Shown: in pieces, positions 1 to 7,051 of the stretch
Numbering within the stretch: the stretch's first letter is position 1
Layout: each line of letters opens with the position of its first letter
Source: an uncultured Blautia sp.
GTDB lineage: Bacteria > Bacillota > Clostridia > Lachnospirales > Lachnospiraceae
DNA: 47,159 bases
Assembly: GCA_937893675.1 (NCBI GenBank)
Contig: CALBGI010000001.1
Coordinates: 1 to 47,159 of the forward strand
Direction: 5' to 3'
Notes under the pieces: model-generated
What the model was told of the DNA's origin: nothing
Databases searched by the model: none
The model's input: only the letters and a program-made list of their open reading frames with translations
Position numbers and translations under genes: made by a program

Positions 1-110
1 GGTTTTATTATGGAATCCTTGAGAATAAGCTGTCAACTTTTTTTATACCACACCACCCGAAGAATTATTGAGAAGTTTAAGGATTTTCTTAAAACAATGT
101 CTATTTACAG

Positions 111-147
111 AAAAGTGGTGCTGGGGATAACTCCCAGCACCACTTTT
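111..147. terminator. Perfect 15-bp hairpin downstream of feoB
   Basis: Arms 111-125 and 133-147 are perfectly complementary (AAAAGTGGTGCTGGG and its reverse complement) around a 7-nt loop. The stem ends in four T on either strand. It lies about 65 nt beyond the feoB stop and is the most likely terminator for that leftward transcript. Because it is symmetric, it could also stop a rightward transcript entering from outside the window. Confidence 0.6.
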
Positions 148-160
148 GTCTACAATCTGA

Positions 161-192
161 GGTTTTAAAAAAATAAAAATTTTTTTAAAACC
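161..192. repeat. A/T-rich 13-bp inverted repeat
   Basis: Arms 161-173 (GGTTTTAAAAAAA) and 180-192 are perfectly complementary with a 6-nt A/T loop, immediately 3' of feoB. With the GC-rich hairpin at 111-147 it forms a double hairpin. It probably helps 3'-end formation, but it is weak on its own because it is almost all A/T. Confidence 0.5.
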
Positions 193-209
193 TTTTTCCA
201 ATCTTTTTT

Positions 210-2540
210 TTAAAACAACATCCCCACATGGTACACAACAAAAGCAGCAATCCACGCGATCACACACTGGCCGATCACCACAGCCGCCGCCCATTTTCCG
301 CCGAGCTCCCGTTTCACCGAAGCAACCGCAGCCACACAGGGCGTATAGAGAAGGCAGAACACCAGAAGAGACGCCGCGCCGGCCATACTCAGGCTTCCCT
401 GCAGAAGAGCCGTGCTTCCGAACAGTACGGTGAGAGAAGACACCACGCTCTCTTTTGCCAGAAAACCGGAGATCAGCGCCGTCACGATGCGCCAGTCCCC
501 AAAGCCCACGGGCAGGAAGAGCGGCGCCAGCACACCGGCTGCCAGAGCGAGAATGCTGTCCTGGGAATCCGCTACCATGTTCAGTCCCATGTCAAAATTC
601 TGCAAGAACCAGATGACAATGGTTGCCACAAAAATCACCGTAAACGCCCGCTGAAGGAAGTCCTTTGCCTTTTCCCACAGAAGATGCAGCACGTTTTTTG
701 CCCCCGGCATCCGGTAATTGGGAAGCTCCATGACAAAAGGAACGGCCTCGCCCTTGAACATGGTCTTTTTAAACAAAAGCGCCATAAGAATCGCCATGAC
801 AATCCCAAGCACGTAAAGCCCGATCATGACAAGCGCGCCGTGTCCCGGGAAAAATGCCGCAGTAAAAAACGCGTAAATCGGAAGCTTTGCCGTACAGCTC
901 ATAAAAGGCGTGAGAAGAATCGTCATCTTGCGGTCACGCTCAGAAGGCAGCGTGCGGCTCGCCATAACGCCCGGAACCGTACAGCCAAAACCGATGAGCA
1001 TGGGCACGATGCTTCGCCCCGACAGGCCAAGCTTTCGGAGAAGCTTGTCCATAATGAAAGCCACTCTGGCCATATAGCCGCTGTCCTCCAAAAGTGACAG
1101 GAAGAAAAACAGCGTCACAATGATCGGAAGGAAGCTGAGCACACCGCCCACACCGTTGAAAACGCCGTCGATCACCAGGGAACGGATGACGCTGTTCACA
1201 TGGGCTGCCGCCATCATGCCGTCCACTGCCTGCGTCAGCACTCCAATGCCGGATTCCAGGATCCCCTGCAAAAATGCGCCGATCACATTGAAGGTCAGCC
1301 AGAACACCAGACCCATAATGGCGATAAATGCGGGAATTCCCGTGTATTTTCCCGTGAGAAGCTGATCCATCCTGCGGCTTCGCACACGTTCCTTGCTTTC
1401 GTGGGGTTTTATCACCGTCTCGCTGCACACATCCTCTATGTAGTCAAAACGCATCTGCGCCACTGCAGCCGCCCGGTCCATGCCGGTTTCCTCCTCTGTC
1501 TGGCGGGAGATCTCCTCCAGAACTGTCCGCTCATGGTCTGTCAGCTTCAGCTGCTCCAGAATCTTTTCATCGCCCTCCAGCACCTTGCTGGCCGCAAAAC
1601 GGACCGGAATCTGCGCTGCCTGGGCATGATCCTCGATCAGGTGCATCACCGCATGGATTCCCCGGTGAATCCCTTCCTCCCGCTTGCAGAAGTCATTTTC
1701 CAGCGGCTGCTCCTGATATTTTGCCACGTGGATGGCATGGCGGATCAGCTCGTCAATGCCCTCTCCCCTGGCCGCGGAGATGGGCACTACCGGCACGCCG
1801 AGCGCGGCCTCCATTTCATTTACCAGGACAGAGCCGTTGTTTTCCCTGAGCTCATCCATCATATTCAGTGCCACGACCATGGGAACCCCCAGCTCCAGAA
1901 GCTGCATGGTAAGGTAAAGATTCCGCTCAATGTTGGTGGCGTCCACAATGTTGATGATCCCCTTTGGTCTGGACTGGATCACAAATTCCCTTGTCACGAT
2001 TTCCTCGCTGCTGTAAGGGGACATGGAATAAATGCCCGGAAGGTCTGTGATCCTGGTGTTGTCATACCCTTTGATCCGTCCGTCCTTGCGGTCCACAGTC
2101 ACGCCGGGAAAATTCCCCACATGCTGCCGGGAACCGGTAAGCTGGTTGAACAGTGTGGTTTTGCCGCAGTTCTGGTTTCCCACCAGGGCAAAGGTGAGGA
2201 TCTCACTGTCCGGAAGCGGCTTTTCGCTTTTGCGGTCATGAAACTTGCCGCCCTCCCCGTAGCCCGGATGATGCTTTTCCGGTCCGGCCGGCGTTCTTTT
2301 GGCCTTCTGCGGCTTATGAGGCGCCCCGACTTCAATATTCTTTGCATCGTCAAGACGAATGGTCAGCTCGTACCCGTGGATCCGAAGCTCAATGGGATCG
2401 CCCATGGGCGCGTATTTCACCACCGTTACCTCTGTTCCCTGTATCAGCCCCATATCCAGAAAGTGGTGGCGCAAGGCCCCCTGACCGCCCACAACCTCAA
2501 TGGTGGCGGTGCTTCCCACCGGCAGTTCACTCAGTTTCAT
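210..2540 (-). CDS. feoB: Ferrous iron transporter, FeoA-FeoB fusion
   Basis: GTP-dependent Fe2+ uptake permease of the cytoplasmic membrane, about 776 aa. Residues 1-75 form a FeoA-like SH3 domain, followed by a Lys/His-rich linker. The G domain has P-loop GNQNCGKT (121-128), switch Thr in PGVTVDRKDG (about 146-155), DLPG (166-169) and a later NMMD. The C-terminal half is a polytopic permease with Gate motifs, including the GFGCTVPG segment. I chose the ATG at 2540 because GAGGGG lies 8 nt upstream. An in-frame ATG at 2561 sits inside an operator-like dyad and lacks a well-spaced site. FeoA and FeoB are separate genes in E. coli but fused in many clostridia. It appears monocistronic, and its leader carries a possible attenuator and operator, listed separately. 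Confidence 0.96.
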   Translation of the reverse strand: MKLSELPVGSTATIEVVGGQGALRHHFLDMGLIQGTEVTVVKYAPMGDPIELRIHGYELTIRLDDAKNIEVGAPHKPQKAKRTPAGPEKHHPGYGEGGKFHDRKSEKPLPDSEILTFALVGNQNCGKTTLFNQLTGSRQHVGNFPGVTVDRKDGRIKGYDNTRITDLPGIYSMSPYSSEEIVTREFVIQSRPKGIINIVDATNIERNLYLTMQLLELGVPMVVALNMMDELRENNGSVLVNEMEAALGVPVVPISAARGEGIDELIRHAIHVAKYQEQPLENDFCKREEGIHRGIHAVMHLIEDHAQAAQIPVRFAASKVLEGDEKILEQLKLTDHERTVLEEISRQTEEETGMDRAAAVAQMRFDYIEDVCSETVIKPHESKERVRSRRMDQLLTGKYTGIPAFIAIMGLVFWLTFNVIGAFLQGILESGIGVLTQAVDGMMAAAHVNSVIRSLVIDGVFNGVGGVLSFLPIIVTLFFFLSLLEDSGYMARVAFIMDKLLRKLGLSGRSIVPMLIGFGCTVPGVMASRTLPSERDRKMTILLTPFMSCTAKLPIYAFFTAAFFPGHGALVMIGLYVLGIVMAILMALLFKKTMFKGEAVPFVMELPNYRMPGAKNVLHLLWEKAKDFLQRAFTVIFVATIVIWFLQNFDMGLNMVADSQDSILALAAGVLAPLFLPVGFGDWRIVTALISGFLAKESVVSSLTVLFGSTALLQGSLSMAGAASLLVFCLLYTPCVAAVASVKRELGGKWAAAVVIGQCVIAWIAAFVVYHVGMLF

Positions 2541-2562
2541 TGTCTGTTTCCCCTCTTCCATA

Positions 2563-2576
2563 TTAGGATTGCCTAA
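2563..2576. promoter_or_regulatory. TTAGG-N4-CCTAA dyad in the feoB leader
   Basis: Perfect 14-bp dyad: TTAGG at 2563-2567 and CCTAA at 2572-2576. The half-site matches that of DtxR/IdeR-type iron boxes, although the spacing is shorter than the classical 19-bp box. It lies just upstream of the chosen feoB start and about 65 nt downstream of the predicted transcription start. Assignment to an iron-responsive repressor is inference. Confidence 0.5.
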
Positions 2577-2584
2577 CTCCTGTG

Positions 2585-2620
2585 AAAAACAAAAGGGCAG
2601 CTGCAAAACAACGCCCTCTT
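2585..2620 (-). terminator. Terminator-like hairpin in the feoB 5' leader (possible attenuator)
   Basis: On the minus strand, AAGAGGGCGTTG pairs with CAGC-T-GCCCTTTT (one bulge, one G-T pair) around a TTTTG loop. GTTTTT follows directly. It lies between the predicted feoB promoter and its start codon, so it would end transcription early unless melted or read through. No competing antiterminator helix is obvious by eye. Confidence 0.5.
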
Positions 2621-2645
2621 ATTCTATTTCTGTATTTACGGTTGT

Positions 2646-2674
2646 AATATAATTCAGATTCTCCCAAATGTCAA
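2646..2674 (-). promoter_or_regulatory. Sigma-A type promoter of feoB
   Basis: On the minus strand, TTGACA (2674-2669), a 17-bp spacer and TATATT (2651-2646). The -35 is a full consensus match and the -10 matches 5 of 6. It predicts a leader of roughly 100 nt. Confidence 0.75.
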
Positions 2675-2785
2675 TGCTTTTTTGCTGCCTCTCGACAAAT
2701 TTCTTCACAAATTGACGCTTTTCGCTATACAAACTCGTTATATAGAGATAGAATAGCAGTATTATAATAGAAGGGAGCTTTTTTC

Positions 2786-4141
2786 ATGACACAGAATGTT
2801 TATGACCTCCTGTGGTTCTTTTTGTTTTACTCTTTCCTGGGATGGGTGATCGGCACTGTGGCTGCCGCTATGCGAAAGCACAGATTCGTGGACGTAGGAT
2901 TTCTCTATGGTCCCTGGTGTCCCTCCTACGGTATCGGCGGACTCATGATCGCTATTTTTCTGCAGGATCTGAGAAACCAGCTTTTTTTCCTGTTCCTCGG
3001 CGGAGCAATCCTGTCCTTCCTGGTATCCCTGGCCACTGGATTTTTGCTGGAGCGTATTTTTCACCGGAAATGGTGGGACTACTCCCGTAAGCGCTTCCAG
3101 TTCGGCGGATATGTCAACCTTCCTTACGTGGTTGTGTGGGGCGCTGCAGGCGTGGTCTGCATCTCCTTTGTGAATCCGGCGCTCCGGCGCTTGTTCCATC
3201 TGATTCCCCGCACAGTTGGAGAAATTATCCTCTGGGTCCTTCTCGGAATCATGCTTCTGGACTATATCGGAACGGTCATGGGTGTTCTGGCCGTAAAATC
3301 CCGCCTGAAAAAAGCTACGCTTCTCGGCGTCTTATCCGAAAATCTGCAGAATACCGCCGACCTTTTCGGGGAGGGGCTGACCGGGCTGGTGCTTCGGCAT
3401 CTGGGAAACGCAAGCTCCGAGCTGGAAGCCAAAAAACTTCTGGAAGCCCGCCAGGCAAGAGAGCGGGAACTGGAAGCTGCCAAAGCCAAATCCGGCATAT
3501 TCGCCGTGGGCTGCTCTTTCTATAAGCTGGTGCTTCTGTTTATCATAGGCGCCTTTCTGGGCGATATCACGGAAACGATTTTCTGCCGCATCACCATGGG
3601 AAGATGGATCAGCCGCAGCAGCGTGGTTTACGGCCCGTTCAGCATTGTATGGGGCCTTGGCTGCGTCCTGCTCACCATGATCCTGTACCAGTACCGGAAC
3701 CGCAGCGACAGCTTCATTTTTATGATGGGAACGCTTCTTGGCGGGGCTTACGAGTACATCTGCAGCGTGTTTACGGAGATTGTATTCGGAACCATTTTCT
3801 GGGACTACAGCAAGATTCCCTTTAACCTTGCCGGACGGGTAAACCTTCTGTACTGCTTTTTCTGGGGGATCGCCGCAGTCGTCTGGATGCGCGTCCTTTA
3901 TCCCAGATTGTCCGATCTTATCGAAAAAATACCAAAAAAGCCCGGCGTTATCATCACCTGGCTTCTGATCGTCTTTATGGCCTTTAACATCATCCTGTCC
4001 AGCCTTGCTCTTGACCGGTTCAATAAACGACAGACCAATGCGCCAAAGACCGGTTCTGCCGTAGAGCAATTCCTGGATGAGCATTTTCCGGATGAACGGA
4101 TGGAGAAGATTTATCCGAAGGCGAAAACGGTAGTCAAATAA
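2786..4141 (+). CDS. CmpB-like putative ABC-transporter type IV membrane protein, duplicated
   Basis: Membrane protein of 451 aa with two copies of the PF06541 (ABC_trans_CmpB) module. Copy 1 shows FLYGPWCPSYG (39-49) and WWDYSRKRFQFGGYVNL (about 96-112). Copy 2 repeats the pattern as VVYGPFSIVWG and WDYSKIPFNLAGRVNL around residues 270-340. A charged Glu/Ala/Lys/Arg-rich helical stretch (about 210-235) joins them. Each copy has four to five hydrophobic helices. Ribosome site AAGGGAG lies 8 nt before the ATG. The family is named as a putative permease but no substrate is established, and no ATPase gene is adjacent. It is divergent from feoB and followed by the structured repeat, whose T-run may terminate it. 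Confidence 0.8.
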   Translation: MTQNVYDLLWFFLFYSFLGWVIGTVAAAMRKHRFVDVGFLYGPWCPSYGIGGLMIAIFLQDLRNQLFFLFLGGAILSFLVSLATGFLLERIFHRKWWDYSRKRFQFGGYVNLPYVVVWGAAGVVCISFVNPALRRLFHLIPRTVGEIILWVLLGIMLLDYIGTVMGVLAVKSRLKKATLLGVLSENLQNTADLFGEGLTGLVLRHLGNASSELEAKKLLEARQARERELEAAKAKSGIFAVGCSFYKLVLLFIIGAFLGDITETIFCRITMGRWISRSSVVYGPFSIVWGLGCVLLTMILYQYRNRSDSFIFMMGTLLGGAYEYICSVFTEIVFGTIFWDYSKIPFNLAGRVNLLYCFFWGIAAVVWMRVLYPRLSDLIEKIPKKPGVIITWLLIVFMAFNIILSSLALDRFNKRQTNAPKTGSAVEQFLDEHFPDERMEKIYPKAKTVVK

Positions 4142-4144
4142 AAC

Positions 4145-4237
4145 GCTCCGGGGTACCATTCCGAGTGTTTCCCGCAGGAAGCCGTGCTTCACACAAGGCT
4201 TCTCTGCCGGGAAATCACATCGGAAATCCTCCGGAGC
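4145..4237. repeat. Structured repeat, copy 1 (long imperfect hairpin)
   Basis: One long arm-pair: outer GCTCCGG (4145-4151) with CCGGAGC (4231-4237); middle TTCCGA+GTG (4159-4167) with CAC+TCGGAA (4216-4225); inner TTTCCCG (4168-4174) with CGGGAAA (4208-4214); then CAG and GAAGCC with GGCTTC and CTG. The core 4168-4214 differs from copy 2 (46976-47069) at only two positions. The flanking stems differ in sequence but remain paired. TGTTTTTT follows on the plus strand, so this copy can also serve as terminator between the converging CmpB-like and DapF-like genes. Confidence 0.85.
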
Positions 4238-4289
4238 TGTTTTTTATCCAGGCATACGCATCGAAAGATTGGCGGGGCTGTCCCCTCTG

Positions 4290-5138
4290 TCAGGAGAAGA
4301 AGCTCCCTGCCACACTCATATCTGCGACAAATCCCACACTTCCTGTCATATAAATGGTTCCGTCCTCTTTTATATCGATCTGGATCATCCCGCCCGGCTG
4401 GTTCACATTCACCCGGGACTCCACATACCCCAGACGGTAGGCTGCAATGGCTGCCGCGCAGCTTCCGGTGCCGGACGCCTTTGTATATCCGGAACCGCGC
4501 TCCCAGATTTCGATATCCAGATTGCCTCTGTCGATTCTTTTGCAGAGCTGCAGATTCATACGATGAGGAAATTCATCCGCGTTCTCCACATAGGGGCCAA
4601 GCTCCCTGACTGCCGCCTCGCTTACCTTATCCGAAAAAATAATGCAGTGGGGATTTCCCACCGTAAGGCAGGTGGCCCTGTATTCTTTTTCATGGAAGGA
4701 AAACGGCTCGTTTACCACCTCGCGCACTTCGCCGGTCACCGGAATTTCCCTGGACAAAAATGACGCTTTTCCCATGTTTACCCGAAATTCTGTGGCGCGG
4801 CTGTTCAGACACTCCACCTCTATGGTGCCCGCAAGGGTTTCAATGTGGAATCTGCTCTCTTTCACATACTGCTGGTCGATCAGATACTTGGCAAAAATAC
4901 GCACGCCGTTTCCGCTGATCGCCGCCTCGCTTCCGTCCGCATTAAAAATGCGCACGCCCATCTTTCCATTTATCTCCACCGGCCCGTACAGCACGCCGTC
5001 CGCACCCAGGCCAAACCCTCTGCGGCAGAGAAGCGCAATCTTCTTACCACGAAGCTGGAGCTTATTCTTATTGGAATCCAGAATCAGATAATCATTTCCC
5101 AATCCCTGGTATTTTGTCATCACAATACTGTCTGTCAT
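4290..5138 (-). CDS. DapF-family (diaminopimelate epimerase fold) protein lacking both catalytic cysteines
   Basis: 282 aa, the normal length and fold signature of diaminopimelate epimerase: GLGND near the N terminus, FGLGADG (42-48), NADGSEA (66-72), GNPHC (161-165), ERGSGYT (213-219). True DapF uses two cysteines as acid/base, in CGNG and ACGTG. Here these read SGNG (Ser75) and ASGTG (Ser222). The codons are AGC (4916-4914) and TCC (4475-4473), so both changes are clear in the DNA. It therefore probably does not racemise DAP by the usual mechanism and could be a paralogue with another role or substrate. The start at 5138 has GGGGGA-type spacing; Met7 would match usual DapF starts but lacks a ribosome site. 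It is divergent from an AraC gene. Confidence 0.85.
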   Translation of the reverse strand: MTDSIVMTKYQGLGNDYLILDSNKNKLQLRGKKIALLCRRGFGLGADGVLYGPVEINGKMGVRIFNADGSEAAISGNGVRIFAKYLIDQQYVKESRFHIETLAGTIEVECLNSRATEFRVNMGKASFLSREIPVTGEVREVVNEPFSFHEKEYRATCLTVGNPHCIIFSDKVSEAAVRELGPYVENADEFPHRMNLQLCKRIDRGNLDIEIWERGSGYTKASGTGSCAAAIAAYRLGYVESRVNVNQPGGMIQIDIKEDGTIYMTGSVGFVADMSVAGSFFS

Positions 5139-5164
5139 GTCCCGTCCCCCATATCTGCGAATTT

Positions 5165-5183
5165 TATCCTATACAGGATTATA
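5165..5183. promoter_or_regulatory. Dyad ATCCT-N4-AGGAT over the dapF-like promoter
   Basis: ATCCTATACAGGAT (5166-5179) is a perfect 5-bp dyad with a 4-nt centre. It overlaps a minus-strand TATAAT (5183-5178) that could be the -10 of the DapF-like gene. A repressor site for the divergent AraC product or another factor is possible but unproven. Confidence 0.35.
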
Positions 5184-5227
5184 CGCCAAATCTTTTTCCA
5201 TGTATATAGAATAAATTGCGCAAAACA

Positions 5228-5256
5228 TTGCAAAAAGTGCGCTTCTGTTTTACAAT
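5228..5256 (+). promoter_or_regulatory. Promoter of the AraC-family gene at 5287
   Basis: TTGCAA (5228-5233), 17-bp spacer, TACAAT (5251-5256). It leaves a short leader before AGGAGG (5274-5279) and the ATG at 5287. Confidence 0.6.
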
Positions 5257-5286
5257 GAGGCCATACCGATTTCAGGAGGAACCGAC

Positions 5287-6144
5287 ATGGAACCCAAAGC
5301 TTCCACCGCGCCCTGCGCGTCCCGCACCATGGAACAAATGGAAAAAACCGGCTATCTCAACGAGGAGTTCCGGCTTTTTCATCTCTGTGACCGGCAGGAC
5401 CGGGCATTTCCCTATCACTATCACGATTTTCACAAGGTCATTGTGTTTCTTTCCGGCAAAGTGACGTATCACATAGAAGGAAAATCCTATCATCTGAAAC
5501 CCTGGGACATTCTGCTGGTGAGCCGCCATGCCATTCACCGGCCGGAAATTGATGCCGGAGTTCCCTACGAGCGTTTTATCCTCTATGTCAGAGAGGAGCT
5601 GACGCAGGGCCTTCTCACGCAATGCTTTCAGAAGGCTGCCGACCGCAGCTTCAGCCTGATCCGCCTGAACCCCAAACTGCAGGAACGCTTAAAGGACATT
5701 CTCTATGAGCTGGAACGCTCCCTGCACGCCGAAGCCTTTGGAAACGAGCTTTTGTGCACCTCCCTGTTTCACCAGTTCATGATTTACCTCAACCGCATTT
5801 TTCTGGAAAAGGAGTACATCCACGACCGAAAAGCCTACTCCTCCGACTCCCAGATTGATCAGCTTCTCACCTACATCAACCGGAATCTTTCCGCCGATCT
5901 GTCCGTGGAAACCCTTGCCCGAAAATATTATCTCAGCAAATATTACCTCATGCGGAGATTTAAAGAGGAGACCGGATACACCCTGCACAGCTACATTGTC
6001 AGCAAGCGGCTTCTCCTGGCCCGCGAACTCATTGCAGACGGCGCGCCTGTGACAAAGGCCGCACAGCAAAGTGGGTTCCACGACTATACCACCTTCGTGC
6101 GGGCCTACAAAAAACAGTTCGGGGCTGTCCCCAGCAAAGGATAG
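5287..6144 (+). CDS. AraC-family transcriptional regulator with N-terminal cupin
   Basis: 285 aa. The N-terminal half is a cupin sensor (His-rich PYHYHDFHKVIVFLSG, then KPWDILLVSRHAIHRP). The C-terminal ~100 residues are the double helix-turn-helix of AraC proteins (SVETLARKYYLSKYYLMRRFKEE, then VTKAAQQSGFHDYTTFVRAYKKQFG). Such proteins usually bind a small sugar-like ligand and control nearby genes. AGGAGG lies 7 nt upstream of the ATG. The DapF-like gene is divergent and the phosphatase is convergent, so the target is not obvious. It could regulate the former through the dyad at 5165-5183. Confidence 0.9.
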   Translation: MEPKASTAPCASRTMEQMEKTGYLNEEFRLFHLCDRQDRAFPYHYHDFHKVIVFLSGKVTYHIEGKSYHLKPWDILLVSRHAIHRPEIDAGVPYERFILYVREELTQGLLTQCFQKAADRSFSLIRLNPKLQERLKDILYELERSLHAEAFGNELLCTSLFHQFMIYLNRIFLEKEYIHDRKAYSSDSQIDQLLTYINRNLSADLSVETLARKYYLSKYYLMRRFKEETGYTLHSYIVSKRLLLARELIADGAPVTKAAQQSGFHDYTTFVRAYKKQFGAVPSKG

Positions 6145-6148
6145 CCCC
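6121..6148. terminator. Hairpin across the AraC stop codon
   Basis: GGGGCT (6121-6126) pairs with AGCCCC (6143-6148), spanning the stop codon of the AraC gene and 12 nt from the end of the converging phosphatase gene. It has the same outer arms as the hairpin at 11192-11225 after the second AraC gene. There is no strong T-run, so termination is moderate at best. Confidence 0.4.
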
Positions 6149-6160
6149 GCAAATTACGTC

Positions 6161-6913
6161 TCAAAGAAGCTGCAAAAGCTCCCCGTGAACAGCTCCGTTT
6201 GTCCCCACGATGCTGCTGCCTTTTCCTGGATCAAGGGAGTTCCCCGCAAAATCCGTTACCATACCGCCCGCCTCCTGAACCAGGAGCATACCGGCAGCGT
6301 AATCCCAGGGATTCAGATAGGCTTCAAAATATCCCCCCTGTCTGCCGCAGGCAGTGTATGCCAGCTCCAGGGCCGCGGAACCGATCCTGCGGACATCCTG
6401 GCTCTGCCCGAATACCCTGCGAAACCGCGCGAAATTCTCGTCCGCGAGCTCTCTTTTCGCCGTCCCCAGGCCAATGATGGTATCTGAAAGCTGTCTGGCC
6501 TCCGATACCTGTATGGGCGCGCCATTCAGGAAGCTTCCCTGCCCTTTGACTGCCCAGAACACCTCTTCACGAAACGGGTCATATATGATTCCCGTCACGA
6601 TTTCTCTCTGGCGGCAAAGGGCCAAAGATACAACGCTGTGCTGGTAGTCGTGCATCAGATTGGTGGTTCCGTCAACCGGATCCAGAATCCAAAAGCTGTC
6701 TGCTTCCATTTCCTGCAATCCGGTTTCCTCCCCGAGAAACTGGATGTCCGGCGCAATGTCAAACAACGCTTTCTTCAGGAAATCCTGTACTGCAATATCC
6801 ACCTGGGTCACATAATCCGCAAGCCCTTTTTCCTGCACATGTGCAGCCATTTCGCGGTTTTTTATCAGGCTTTTCGTTTGCGTTACCAAGCTGATCACGT
6901 TCTGAATGTCCAT
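6161..6913 (-). CDS. Inositol monophosphatase family protein
   Basis: 250 aa, cytoplasmic Mg2+-dependent phosphomonoesterase of the IMPase/SuhB/CysQ superfamily. Metal-site residues are visible: GEE (61-63), WILDPVDGTTNL (75-86, with Asp78 and Asp81) and NPWDYAAG (about 202-209). The length is typical. AGGAGGAGACACC precedes the ATG. Substrate could be inositol phosphate, PAP or a sugar phosphate, and the sequence does not decide between them. It lies downstream of the GH106-like gene on the same strand, 138 bp away, and converges with an AraC gene. Confidence 0.9.
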   Translation of the reverse strand: MDIQNVISLVTQTKSLIKNREMAAHVQEKGLADYVTQVDIAVQDFLKKALFDIAPDIQFLGEETGLQEMEADSFWILDPVDGTTNLMHDYQHSVVSLALCRQREIVTGIIYDPFREEVFWAVKGQGSFLNGAPIQVSEARQLSDTIIGLGTAKRELADENFARFRRVFGQSQDVRRIGSAALELAYTACGRQGGYFEAYLNPWDYAAGMLLVQEAGGMVTDFAGNSLDPGKGSSIVGTNGAVHGELLQLL

Positions 6914-7051
6914 GGTGTCTCCTCCTGATATCCAATGAATTTTTCCGGCTCATCGTAAATGAAACGCTTTGTTTTATCTTATCACGGACCGGGCAGAAAC
7001 ACCAGCACCTCTCCTGTAAAACAGCTTATTTCAGAGTCCCGGCTTCAGCGC

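Noticed and set aside
1200..2576. 458-codon open frame antisense to feoB
   Set aside because: Covered by FeoA/FeoB with all motifs; the antisense product resembles nothing.
2761..2770. TATAAT at 2763-2768 as the -10 of the CmpB-like gene
   Set aside because: It would start transcription at or after the ribosome site; a TTGACG at 2712-2717 upstream is a better -35 candidate, though its -10 is unclear.
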